Source: Planctomycetota bacterium (GTDB lineage Bacteria > Planctomycetota > Phycisphaerae > UBA1845 > PWPN01). From it: a stretch of DNA of 15,630 bases. Position 1 is the stretch's first letter, and each line of letters begins with the position of its first letter. A model generated the notes under the pieces. That model saw only the letters and a program-made list of their open reading frames with translations. It was not told the origin of the DNA and did not search any database. The stretch is taken from contig JACQVT010000897.1 of NCBI GenBank assembly GCA_016209665.1, positions 1-15,630 of the forward strand, given 5' to 3'. Below are positions 8,801 through 15,186 of this stretch, one piece after another. The position numbers and the translations under genes are program-made.

Positions 8801-10722
8801 GTCTCGTGCCAGCGCAGGTATTCGGCGAGTGCCGTCGCGCCCTTGCCCGGGTCGGGCTCCACGGTGGCGTCGAGCAGTTTCTTCTGGGCCTCCGACAGCT
8901 CCGCCGTCCAGGGGCCGGTCATCAGAGCCCTTTCCACTTCGGCCAGCCAGTTGGGCAGCACCCGGACCCCGAAGAGTTTCCATCGGATCGTCCGCAGGTC
9001 GTCACGGGTGTCGGCGGCACTGGCCCCGGGCGTCAGCCAACCCAGCATCCGGATCGACGTGCGCCCGAACGCCTCCTCGCTCTGCTGAAGGTCCGCGAGC
9101 AGCGACTCAGCGCCGTTGTCGTCGTCGCCGCCCGGCCGCGCGTCCAGTCGCGTGGCCCAGTACTCCCGGTAGTCCAGGTCGCGGCCTTCGTCGTCCTCAT
9201 TGTGGTGGGTGAAGACCAGGGCCTTCTTGGCCGCCAATTCCGCGTCACTGATCGCCCCTTGCAGCACCTTCAGGGACAACGTCACCACGCCCAGCATGGC
9301 GGCCATCATCACCCCCCCGGCGGTGAGCACGATGGTCTTGCCCCGTCGGCGACGGGCCTCCCGGTTCTCCGAGGGCACGAGGAGGCCCCGTTCGGGGAAG
9401 ACTTTCTCCTGGTATAGATCCTTGAGGAAGTACGAGACGGCGGTCTCCTGCGGACCGCTGTGTCCTTCCTGGAAGTCCTCCTCGCGGGCCCCGATGTCGG
9501 CCAGGTCCGGCCGGAACGGCAGACCCGAGCGCGGCGCGCCCACCAGCATCGAGCTGGTGAAGTAGAACCCCCGGAAGAACGGCGGCGGCGACAGGTCATT
9601 CGGCTGGAAGATCGTAGCCACGTAGTCCGCCAGGGCGTCGCGGCGAATCCGCAGTTCCTCCGGGAACCGGGCAAGCAGCCAGTTCTCCTCCGTCTGGTGC
9701 GGCCCCGTATCCTGGTCGCGGAGGAACCGCAGCCCCCAGTGCCGCATCCGCTCGCAGAACTGGTCGAACTGGACGGGGAACTCCTTGGGGTCGTAGCGGG
9801 CCTGGAAGCTGTCCGGCCGCGACCAGCCGATCATCTGGTAGCGCTTCTCGGTCTGCACGTGGCGGAAGAACTCGACGAAGCCGGGGACCAGGTCCGCCTT
9901 GGTGACCAGCAGCCAGACGGGGAAGCGGATCTTCAACTCCTTCTGGAGCTGCCGGAGACGGTCGCGCAGGATCGTCGCCTTGGCTTCACGGTCGGTCTTG
10001 GAGATCGGCTGCCAGGACTTCTCCTCGCTGCCGTCAGGCCGCTGGACCTTGACCGGGGCTTCGAAAAACGAGTCGGCGGCGACGGCGATGATCACCCCGT
10101 TCATGGGCGCCGCCGACCGGTGTTTCTTGAGCAACCGCAGCAGGTACTCCCACTCCCGCCGGTCGCTCTCCCCCTCCTTGTGGAAGGCCAGTCGGCCCGC
10201 GGTGTCGAGCACGATGGCCTCGGCGTGAATCCAGAAATTGTAGTTGACGGTCCCCCCGAAGCCGGCCAGTTCCTCCTTGCCGAGCGGGAAGTCCAGGCCC
10301 GACTGGATGAGGCTCTGGGTCTTGCCGCAGCCCGGTTCGCCCATCAGCAGGTACCATGGCTGCGAGTAGAGCGTGCGGTCGTGGTTCTTGAGTTCCTTCA
10401 TTTTGCCGAGGAACTTCTGCCGCAGTTGCTCGTACAGCTCGGCCATGTCCTTCTGGAACGGGGCCGGAGCGTTCTCGGTCTCGCTGAAGAAGCTGCCCGC
10501 CTTGCGGGCCATCCGCCGCCGACGGAGCCACTCGATCAGGCTCCAGGCGATGGCCACCACCAGGGTGGCGATCAGAATGGCCTTCCAATACTGATAAAAG
10601 AAGGTGGGGAAGAACAGGTACCCGAACGAGGTGAGGGTCGCCGCCATCCCGATCACCAGCAGCCCCCGGCCGGCAATCGGGAATCGCTGGCCCAGCGCGA
10701 TAAAGCCGTCGATGGCACTCAT
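5833..10722 (-). CDS. tssM: TssM, T6SS inner-membrane core protein (IcmF family)
   Basis: 1629 residues, much longer than the usual 1100-1300. TssM spans the inner membrane and reaches across the periplasm to bind TssJ, while its cytoplasmic part meets TssL and TssK. Membrane segments are visible at about 18-40 and 47-65, and a third at about 463-487. Between them is the cytoplasmic GTPase-like domain with Walker A GEPGCGKT (128-135, intact), VLDTAGR (171-177) and VTKADLVPGF (273-282). The family motif FRGFYFTS lies at 383-390 and YFLKDLYQEKVFPERGL at 431-447. About 1140 residues follow the third segment and should be periplasmic, which accounts for the extra length. The ATG at 10722 has GGAG six bases upstream. 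The gene ends in a 4-base overlap with tagF. Intact Walker A residues suggest nucleotide binding is retained. Confidence 0.96.
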   Translation of the reverse strand: MSAIDGFIALGQRFPIAGRGLLVIGMAATLTSFGYLFFPTFFYQYWKAILIATLVVAIAWSLIEWLRRRRMARKAGSFFSETENAPAPFQKDMAELYEQLRQKFLGKMKELKNHDRTLYSQPWYLLMGEPGCGKTQSLIQSGLDFPLGKEELAGFGGTVNYNFWIHAEAIVLDTAGRLAFHKEGESDRREWEYLLRLLKKHRSAAPMNGVIIAVAADSFFEAPVKVQRPDGSEEKSWQPISKTDREAKATILRDRLRQLQKELKIRFPVWLLVTKADLVPGFVEFFRHVQTEKRYQMIGWSRPDSFQARYDPKEFPVQFDQFCERMRHWGLRFLRDQDTGPHQTEENWLLARFPEELRIRRDALADYVATIFQPNDLSPPPFFRGFYFTSSMLVGAPRSGLPFRPDLADIGAREEDFQEGHSGPQETAVSYFLKDLYQEKVFPERGLLVPSENREARRRRGKTIVLTAGGVMMAAMLGVVTLSLKVLQGAISDAELAAKKALVFTHHNEDDEGRDLDYREYWATRLDARPGGDDDNGAESLLADLQQSEEAFGRTSIRMLGWLTPGASAADTRDDLRTIRWKLFGVRVLPNWLAEVERALMTGPWTAELSEAQKKLLDATVEPDPGKGATALAEYLRWHETSFHMSAKPPLPNSLKAMLEIAPGPRGGSADDLKKLTTTRVGTYSGFREYEANAGRGADFLIGMFAKRWFAPKRPMPGNVVAAAVDGLRKGLNDYATLEMPEDLKKWKKLFSNVAAARASWDRLVALCEAFQRVSTVEMYDQTSGQWWAEAVNLVSTQEAATQPAAVISQPLLALIQEDAKSLEEGRVSDLIAHLDANERLLATTHQTLLTAVESSARLPYRDDGHASHDALARQLQPLSELTGAYQASAVDYRAGGKAQVGFKAFCSLGTPPGGGPDTRPATTSGTIEAVNSALRHVVSTLRNTGATFAEARRSLQVKEEDDHIDKWMPLLAEAVKPEPGQIAPVAGPAVAIAPPTSGNDPRDCYPAQVKLISRMYRATRLLLVMRDAILRVGAEKRGIAGWCSPIDTTALADKKCRAEVPVYCHREEFRAVADELNALRKTLKDTGDKVTSGSSLLLGAEDKKPTELLSEVDGLLFASPWSQYLDYFLTSWQEWYSGTSCKDLREFKDDLARCATWPEWYARFLRDANQADLGPYAMDNLLCLVQNVARTEEPLLKPARGVDPYEPARKSLFAQRQRAFEKLMQWQQRKDVPERAQVALSDKWTGFVTLMAAVDKRFAASLDAAPAPGVTRVGSTPTWPPKELGQGTLDEGILAFEALARDFQFAEPESTSGFKEPNYVERLIGITHNAREVISDQVDRELAAILNDASIKANRDLYPFKCPPLSYEPVIYWKPEGDVLLELAAGVDDLPGLMEPLQLVRLLDRVGRLDDKYKGFPDLRARAGLTGVCAAWRNALFKQVAPPTGRPDEKPPPVGTSPELWEYLKVTIRYDRVASAGIENDYAVLRFTGLFPDKENPPKAAVVELRPKEQELVEAYLRFDQPPPEKLEVRAVPRPDRDVKDKFLVVGPGNPLALLLYLSRYGKFGQASGTVTSKDYAVQYREPNATENKLTLRFALTAPDNRTIELPSPIGWFEAQPPAPKREDTAAR

Positions 10723-10740
10723 CGGTCACTCCAGAGCTGC

Positions 10741-10778
10741 GAATGGAGAGTGGAGAGTGGAGAGTGGAGAGTGGAGAC
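10741..10778. repeat. Heptamer tandem array TGGAGAG just upstream of tssM
   Basis: Four perfect tandem copies of TGGAGAG run from 10744 to 10771, with a fifth copy differing in one base to 10778 and a half-unit GAA before the first. In the mRNA (minus strand) this is a pyrimidine-rich run of CTCTCCA units immediately before the tssM ribosome site. A related array of opposite orientation lies at 10826-10861. The adjacent GAGAC-ACC-GTCTC (10774-10786) is a short perfect hairpin. Confidence 0.85.
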
Positions 10779-10825
10779 ACCGTCTCGGAATACGATGATC
10801 CGCCCGTCTCACAACCGAGATGTCG

Positions 10826-10861
10826 CCATTCTCCATTCTCGATTCCCCATTCTCCATTCTC
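10826..10861. repeat. Heptamer array CCATTCT at the end of tssL
   Basis: The 15-mer CCATTCTCCATTCTC occurs twice, at 10826-10840 and 10847-10861. The copies start 21 bases apart, three heptamer units, and a degenerate unit lies between them. Read on the minus strand the unit is AGAATGG, a one-base variant of the 10741-10778 unit but in the opposite orientation. The array overlaps the tssL stop codon (10860-10862), so it is confined to the spacer. Confidence 0.8.
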
Positions 10862-11624
10862 ATCCCGTGGTATCCGCCTCCCGAACGGTCTGTTGTATCT
10901 TCTGCTCGGCGATGTCGTTCACGTCCTTGGTCAACCGGTGCCACGTCGTCCAGGTCACGATCGAGTACATCAGGGCGATCCCGATCAGCACGGCGAGGCA
11001 GGTCTTGATCGTCCAGCCGAAGGTGTAAACCGCCTGCCGATCGTCGGTGTGCTTGTAGGCCTCACCGGTCACGCGGTCCTCGGCCAGCAGGGCCTTGGCC
11101 GGCAGCTTGTCGAACAGCACCGCCATGTATTCGCTCAGGGTGTGGCCCTGGACCTTCTGGTCCTCGTGGCGCCGGTATCGTCCCCGGAATCCCAGCTTGA
11201 GGCAGACATAGAACACCTCGAGCAGGTCCTGGCGGGCCAGCCGCTCCTGCTCGTTCACGCGGCTGAACAGTTCCTGCTGCACCTCGTCGCATTCCTTGAA
11301 GAAGTCCACCGCCCGCATCGGCTGGGGCTTGTGCAGGTAGGTGACCTCGAGCGTCTCGTTCTGCCAGTGCTTGCGGTTTTCGTCGCTCCAGGCCAGGTCC
11401 AGGACCATGACCTCGTCGATCAGGTAGACGAGCGGCGAGCGGGCCCGCAGCCACGCCGCCTCCATCTGCATGCGGTCGGCCTCGCGTTCCTGCCGGGCCA
11501 GCAGGTCGAGCAGCGTCTTGCGGGCCTGCTCGTAGGACGGTGGACGCTTCCGCTCGGCGTTGCGGACGAGCACGCTGAGCGTCAGCAGTACCGGCGAGGC
11601 CAGGTCCCAGAGTTTCGCAGCCAT
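10860..11624 (-). CDS. tssL: TssL, T6SS inner-membrane protein (DotU family)
   Basis: 254 residues. TssL is a C-tail-anchored inner-membrane protein that dimerises and forms the platform complex with TssM and TssK. Family blocks are visible: VYLIDEVMVLDLAWSD at 66-81, WQNETLEVTYLH at 87-98, and LLEVFYVCLKLGFRGRYR at 134-151, the last being the most diagnostic. A single membrane segment lies near the C-terminus at about 203-225 (WTIKTCLAVLIGIALMY), followed by about 29 residues that should face the periplasm. There is no OmpA-like peptidoglycan-binding extension, so anchoring to the wall would need another protein. The gene starts 12 bases after tssK and is followed by the heptamer-repeat spacer before tssM. 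Confidence 0.95.
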   Translation of the reverse strand: MAAKLWDLASPVLLTLSVLVRNAERKRPPSYEQARKTLLDLLARQEREADRMQMEAAWLRARSPLVYLIDEVMVLDLAWSDENRKHWQNETLEVTYLHKPQPMRAVDFFKECDEVQQELFSRVNEQERLARQDLLEVFYVCLKLGFRGRYRRHEDQKVQGHTLSEYMAVLFDKLPAKALLAEDRVTGEAYKHTDDRQAVYTFGWTIKTCLAVLIGIALMYSIVTWTTWHRLTKDVNDIAEQKIQQTVREADTTG

Positions 11625-11636
11625 GGCAGATACCTC

Positions 11637-13049
11637 TCAGGCGCTGGTTTGGACCACGTAGACCGCCATCTTCATGTCGATCAGCCGCTTGAGATCTTCG
11701 AGCGTTTCCATGTACATGGCCACCGCGCCCTCCTGCTCGGCCCGGGGCCAGAACGTCCCGTCGCGCTCGACGCGGAAATAGTAGCGCCCGGAGACGGATT
11801 CCAGCTCCGGCCCCGGGTTGCGGATCTCCCGCATCGGCAGGCCGGGGGCCCCGGTCTGATGCAGCCACTGCGCGTCGGACGGGGCCGCGATCTTCATCCG
11901 CGTGAAGATCTGGTTGTGGATCTCGTCGGGATCCATCTCGGGCGAGTCCAGCCCGACGTACATGGGCAGGTTCTGCTGGATCCATCGCGGCTGCAACTGG
12001 GCCACCAGAAGATGCTCGTCGGTCGGGTGCTGCTGGAAGTCGGCCCGCTCGGGGGGGGCCTGGCCGATCAGGCCCAGCAGGACATCGATCCGATCGATCA
12101 ATGAGGCGAACGTCGGGCCGCAGCGGTCGTGCACATAGGGCTCGACGCCGGCGGCCTGGTTCTGGGCGTTCACGACCACCGGCCGCCGATGCGCCCGGTC
12201 GAACACCGACAGCCGCCCCAGGATGGCCCGCAGATGAGTATAGACCAGGTAGGGATGCGGGCGGCTCTGGATAAAGGCGTTCAATGCTTCGCCGGTCTCG
12301 TTCAGGACGTGCAGTTTCAGCAGGTGGTCGACGTGCGGCAGCGGCCCGGCCGAGATGGTCATGTTGCTGCGGTTGGCGGTCCGGGCCAGGCCCGCGCCGG
12401 TGGCCTCCACCCGGGCCACGATGGCTTCCACCCGGGTCTGGAGGCGCTTCCAGGCCCGAATGCTGAGCAGCGGCGGGACGGCGGTCTCCACCAGCCGCGG
12501 CGCCGCCGTGGGGCCCGGCGTGCGTTCGAGGCTGGCGATCCGGACCGTCTCGTAGTCCTCCCGGTCCTGCTGGCCGAAAAACAGCCGGCCTTGCAAGCAA
12601 CGGGTCTTCAGCTCGCTGGCGGCCCCGGTGTTCTCGTCGCAGAACTCCAGTTCCTCGACCGAGTAGCGGTAGCGGCGGCCTCCCCCCTCGGTGGCCGGCG
12701 AACCCACGTTCGCCAGGTTCGGCCGCAGCACCGGCACGCCGAAAAACACATCCAGGGGCAGTTCAGCCCCGGCGAAGATGTCCAGGAAGTTGACGTCGTC
12801 GATCTTGGTGTTGCCCGGGATCCGCACGAGCGTGCCGCTCGGCAGCAGCAGCTCGCACCGCTCGATCTTGAACACGCCGTTGGCCAGTTCCTCCTCGGCG
12901 ATCTCGAGCTGGCTGAAGCCCCACGGGAACGGCACCGCGAAACCCAGGCTGGCCTCGAGCAGCGTATGCCAGTGCCGGCCCAGCATCTGCAAGTGCTGAG
13001 GTCGCAGGAACATGCCTTCTTCCCAATGGACGCCCATCCACATGCGCAT
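11637..13049 (-). CDS. tssK: TssK, T6SS baseplate-membrane complex linker
   Basis: 470 residues, about the family's usual 440-470. TssK trimers connect the TssF/TssG baseplate wedge to TssL and TssM; its shoulder domain resembles phage receptor-binding proteins. The N-terminal signature VHWEEGMFLRPQHLQ lies at 7-21 and is diagnostic. The middle contains the helical segment and the C-terminal head is present, so the protein looks complete. Start choice: ATG at 13049 has GGGAGG nine bases upstream, while the in-frame ATGs at 13043 and 13037 would be too far from it. The gene lies 33 bases after tssJ and 12 before tssL, the common J-K-L order. Confidence 0.96.
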   Translation of the reverse strand: MRMWMGVHWEEGMFLRPQHLQMLGRHWHTLLEASLGFAVPFPWGFSQLEIAEEELANGVFKIERCELLLPSGTLVRIPGNTKIDDVNFLDIFAGAELPLDVFFGVPVLRPNLANVGSPATEGGGRRYRYSVEELEFCDENTGAASELKTRCLQGRLFFGQQDREDYETVRIASLERTPGPTAAPRLVETAVPPLLSIRAWKRLQTRVEAIVARVEATGAGLARTANRSNMTISAGPLPHVDHLLKLHVLNETGEALNAFIQSRPHPYLVYTHLRAILGRLSVFDRAHRRPVVVNAQNQAAGVEPYVHDRCGPTFASLIDRIDVLLGLIGQAPPERADFQQHPTDEHLLVAQLQPRWIQQNLPMYVGLDSPEMDPDEIHNQIFTRMKIAAPSDAQWLHQTGAPGLPMREIRNPGPELESVSGRYYFRVERDGTFWPRAEQEGAVAMYMETLEDLKRLIDMKMAVYVVQTSA

Positions 13050-13082
13050 TCGGTGCGACCTCCCTGGGGGACTGGACAGGCC

Positions 13083-13679
13083 TCAGAGTGACGGCTTGGT
13101 AACGGCGACGATATGCCTCGCGTCGACCCCAATGGTGATCTTCGGGTCGTACCGCGAGGGAGGATTCAGCTTCACCGGCGGCACGGCCAGCACTTGGCGC
13201 ATGCCCTTGGGATCCAACTCCGTCCCGTAGAACTTGGCGAAGATCAGCATCTGCGATTTCCCGTTGAACGGCTCCGGATGATGGACCCCACTGACGCTCT
13301 GCGGCTGGTTCCCCACCAGACAGACGCCCTTCCAGCCCTTGAGCTTCTTGTCGTCGCTCAGCGAATAGATTCTTCCGTCGGCGCGAAGTTGCTGGGCATC
13401 GGTGTCCCGCAGGCCGTTCTTGCCGTATTCCCCAAACCATTCCTTGGCCGTCGCCGTCGTGATCTTCGAATAGGTTTCGGCATCGTCGTGGTCCAGGCAC
13501 ACGATGTCGATTTCCAGGGGCATCCCTTGGGCTCCCGGCGGCAAGGTGCCGTCCTCCTTGGTCAGCGGCTCGTTGATCACCTGGGCGGGCTGGAACCGCA
13601 GCGTGTAGCCACAGCCGGCGGCGAACAGGATCTGGGGGGCCAGGGAAAAAGCTCCGATGTGCCAAAGGCGCCGTTGCAT
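13083..13679 (-). CDS. tssJ: TssJ, T6SS outer-membrane lipoprotein
   Basis: 198 residues, slightly longer than many TssJ proteins. TssJ is anchored in the inner leaflet of the outer membrane and binds the periplasmic end of TssM. The N-terminus has two arginines, a hydrophobic run, and FAAGC with Cys at residue 23, a plausible lipobox although Ala rather than Leu sits at -3. After the cysteine come YTLRF and a mostly beta-strand sequence, with SQMLIFAKFYG and a proline-rich C-terminal part (VPPVKLNPPSRYDP). I assign it from position directly before tssK, the lipoprotein signal and the overall shape; overall sequence conservation in this family is low. The ATG at 13679 has a strong AGGAGG eight bases upstream. 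Confidence 0.82.
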   Translation of the reverse strand: MQRRLWHIGAFSLAPQILFAAGCGYTLRFQPAQVINEPLTKEDGTLPPGAQGMPLEIDIVCLDHDDAETYSKITTATAKEWFGEYGKNGLRDTDAQQLRADGRIYSLSDDKKLKGWKGVCLVGNQPQSVSGVHHPEPFNGKSQMLIFAKFYGTELDPKGMRQVLAVPPVKLNPPSRYDPKITIGVDARHIVAVTKPSL

Positions 13680-13748
13680 GTCTTGTGCCTCCTATACCTG
13701 GTTGCTGGATGGCTCGTCACCGACCGGTCTTCACGCACCCGCACCGCC

Positions 13749-14468
13749 TCACGCCAGCTCGCTGGGGTCCGGCTTGTGGGTGGACCTGTATTCTTCGTTC
13801 ACTCTCTTGACCGCCAGTTCCTGAAGCTTGCGACAGATTCGGGCCGCCAGCTCTTGACGGATCACCTCCCGCAGCACCCGGATCAGGCGGTCGCTCTCCG
13901 ACTCGGTCATCCGCTTCTTGCCCGCCGACCGCTGGCTCAGCCCGAAGTTCTCCTCCCAGCGGTCCGGGTCCAGTTCCTGCTTCACGACGTCCAGCCCGGT
14001 GGACAGATCGGGGTTCACGGCATCCGAGAAGCCTTTCCAGACCGCCAACGAGGGCCGGTACAGGTAGTTTAGGGCGTGAACGCACAAATCGAGGGCGGGC
14101 GGCAGGCTGTCCCCAGACGACTCCCCCTCGTCATCCTCCGACTCGAACAATTCCAGGATGGCCTTGGCCAGGTCGTCGCGCTTGAAGCCCGCGGCGAGAT
14201 TCCGCAACATGGCGGACTGGTCGGACTTTCCGGTCTGGCTGATCGCCTGCAAGAGCCGGCCCAGGTGCTTCTCCAGGTGGCGGACCCAGCCCACGACTTC
14301 GGCAAAGGCCGCCGCCAGCTTCTCGAACTCCTTGATGCCCGGGGACTTGATGGGGGGGATCGCCCCTTCCAGGCGTGGATCCTGGGCAAGCTTCTGCCAC
14401 AGGACCGCCAACTGGCGGCTCAGGTCGCCCCGCAGCGTCTGCTGGTCGGTGGCTGGAACGTCTGGCAT
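13749..14468 (-). CDS. Unrecognised 239-residue protein, first gene of the T6SS operon
   Basis: I do not recognise this protein. It is charged and predicted mostly helical. An N-terminal half contains EFEKLAAAFAEVVGWVRHLE and GRLLQAISQTGKSDQSAML. An acidic patch (LFESEDDEGESSGD) follows near residue 110. The C-terminal part holds KKRMTESESDRLIRVLREVI and ends in a Lys/Arg-rich helix. It has no signal peptide or membrane segment, so it is probably cytoplasmic. The ATG at 14468 has GGTAGGG a few bases upstream. A strong promoter match lies about 150 bases upstream and tssJ starts 69 bases downstream. Being the promoter-proximal gene next to tssJKLM suggests a T6SS accessory or regulatory role specific to this lineage, but that is inference. 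Confidence 0.85.
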   Translation of the reverse strand: MPDVPATDQQTLRGDLSRQLAVLWQKLAQDPRLEGAIPPIKSPGIKEFEKLAAAFAEVVGWVRHLEKHLGRLLQAISQTGKSDQSAMLRNLAAGFKRDDLAKAILELFESEDDEGESSGDSLPPALDLCVHALNYLYRPSLAVWKGFSDAVNPDLSTGLDVVKQELDPDRWEENFGLSQRSAGKKRMTESESDRLIRVLREVIRQELAARICRKLQELAVKRVNEEYRSTHKPDPSELA

Positions 14469-14599
14469 TGTTCCCTACCCCTCTCGGGGCTCCGAAATGA
14501 CCGCAACAAACTGGGTGGCCCGCGCGCCCGAGATAGCCGGCCCGCCGTCGCTCGGGGCTGCGCTAAACCCTATCGCCATCGCCGCTTGGCAAAACACCG

Positions 14600-14653
14600 G
14601 ACGGCCAAAAACTGATTCTACAAACGGGGACGGCGCCGTCAACAGACGGCCAA
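14600..14653. repeat. Nine-base direct repeats flanking the operon promoter
   Basis: GACGGCCAA occurs at 14600-14608 and again at 14645-14653. The starts are 45 bases apart, close to four helical turns, with the predicted promoter between them. The spacing suits a dimeric regulator binding two sites, but no binding protein is known here. Confidence 0.4.
14615..14642 (-). promoter_or_regulatory. Predicted sigma-70-type promoter for the T6SS operon
   Basis: On the minus strand TTGACG (14637-14642, five of six to consensus) is followed after 16 bases by TAGAAT (14615-14620, five of six). The leader to the ATG at 14468 would be about 140 bases. The perfect 12-base palindrome GACGGCGCCGTC at 14629-14640 covers part of the -35 box and spacer and could be a repressor operator. 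Predicted from sequence only. Confidence 0.6.
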
Positions 14654-14910
14654 CCCTTGCGGACGGGCCACCCGGGCTTGCATCCGATGAGACCGGCAGC
14701 AGCATGGCACGTCCTCAGGAAGAGCAGCCCGCCTCCCAGGCTACTGCCCGGAGGCAGAGAACTCAGCCTGGGCCATAGGAGCACGGCAGATTTACTCCAG
14801 GCCATAAATCTTCGACGAGCCCGCGGGGGCCCTCTTCAACTCGTTGTACGGTCGCCGTCCAGCCAAGCCGGAGAAGGTGCGCCCGGCCCAGACGGCTGGC
14901 CGCCGCGCGC

Positions 14911-14934
14911 ACCCGGCACTGAAGCCTGCCGGGT
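14911..14934. repeat. Perfect 8-base inverted repeat in the divergent region
   Basis: ACCCGGCA (14911-14918) and TGCCGGGT (14927-14934) are perfect complements around an 8-base centre. There is no T-run on either side, so an intrinsic terminator is unlikely. A smaller stem, GTCCC-AGTC-GGGAC, follows at 14974-14987. Either could be an operator or part of a folded leader. Confidence 0.4.
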
Positions 14935-15186
14935 CGGGCAGGGCAAGGACCTCCCCTTCCCAGATGGCCGCTCGTCCCAGTCGGGACAGGGCTCGCCCTC
15001 GGCATTCGGCAGCCTTACTATAGATTCAGGCAACTTCTCGGCCATCGTTCACGAGAATAGATTTGGATCGAGCAGGAAGTGGCTGCTCGCCAGGGTCGGA
15101 CCTCCACGAACAAAACCGCCAGATGGCGGATGGGAGCCCGAGCCGGGACGAATACGGGCCTTTGTGTTTCAGGAAAGGGCGATGTC

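Larger units (their letters stand above)
14469..15186. other. 718-base divergent intergenic region between the T6SS operon and hcp
   Basis: No convincing gene is visible here. Frames that stay open on either strand are rich in Pro, Gly, Arg and Ser and lack ribosome sites. The region holds the promoter predicted at 14615-14642 for the leftward operon, two 9-base direct repeats around it, and several inverted repeats, the best being at 14911-14934. I found no clear -35/-10 pair for the rightward hcp gene. The AT-richer stretch at about 15010-15065 has TATAGA and TAGATT elements that could be a -10 box, but without a good -35 partner. Confidence 0.6.

Noticed and set aside
9460..11028. Plus-strand open frame of 522 codons opposite tssM and tssL
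   Set aside because: Antisense to the conserved GTPase-like domain of TssM; its C-terminal part translates the heptamer repeats (GEWRVESGEWRVE), a well-known kind of false gene call.
14704..14720. Possible sigma-54 promoter beginning TGGCAC upstream of hcp
   Set aside because: The TGGCAC at 14705 is not followed by TTGC at the required spacing. Another near match on the minus strand at about 14942-14960 has a proper TTGC but a poor -24 element.
14475..14805. Two overlapping minus-strand frames of 76 and 80 codons upstream of the operon
   Set aside because: They overlap the promoter region and each other, lack ribosome sites and show no recognisable features.
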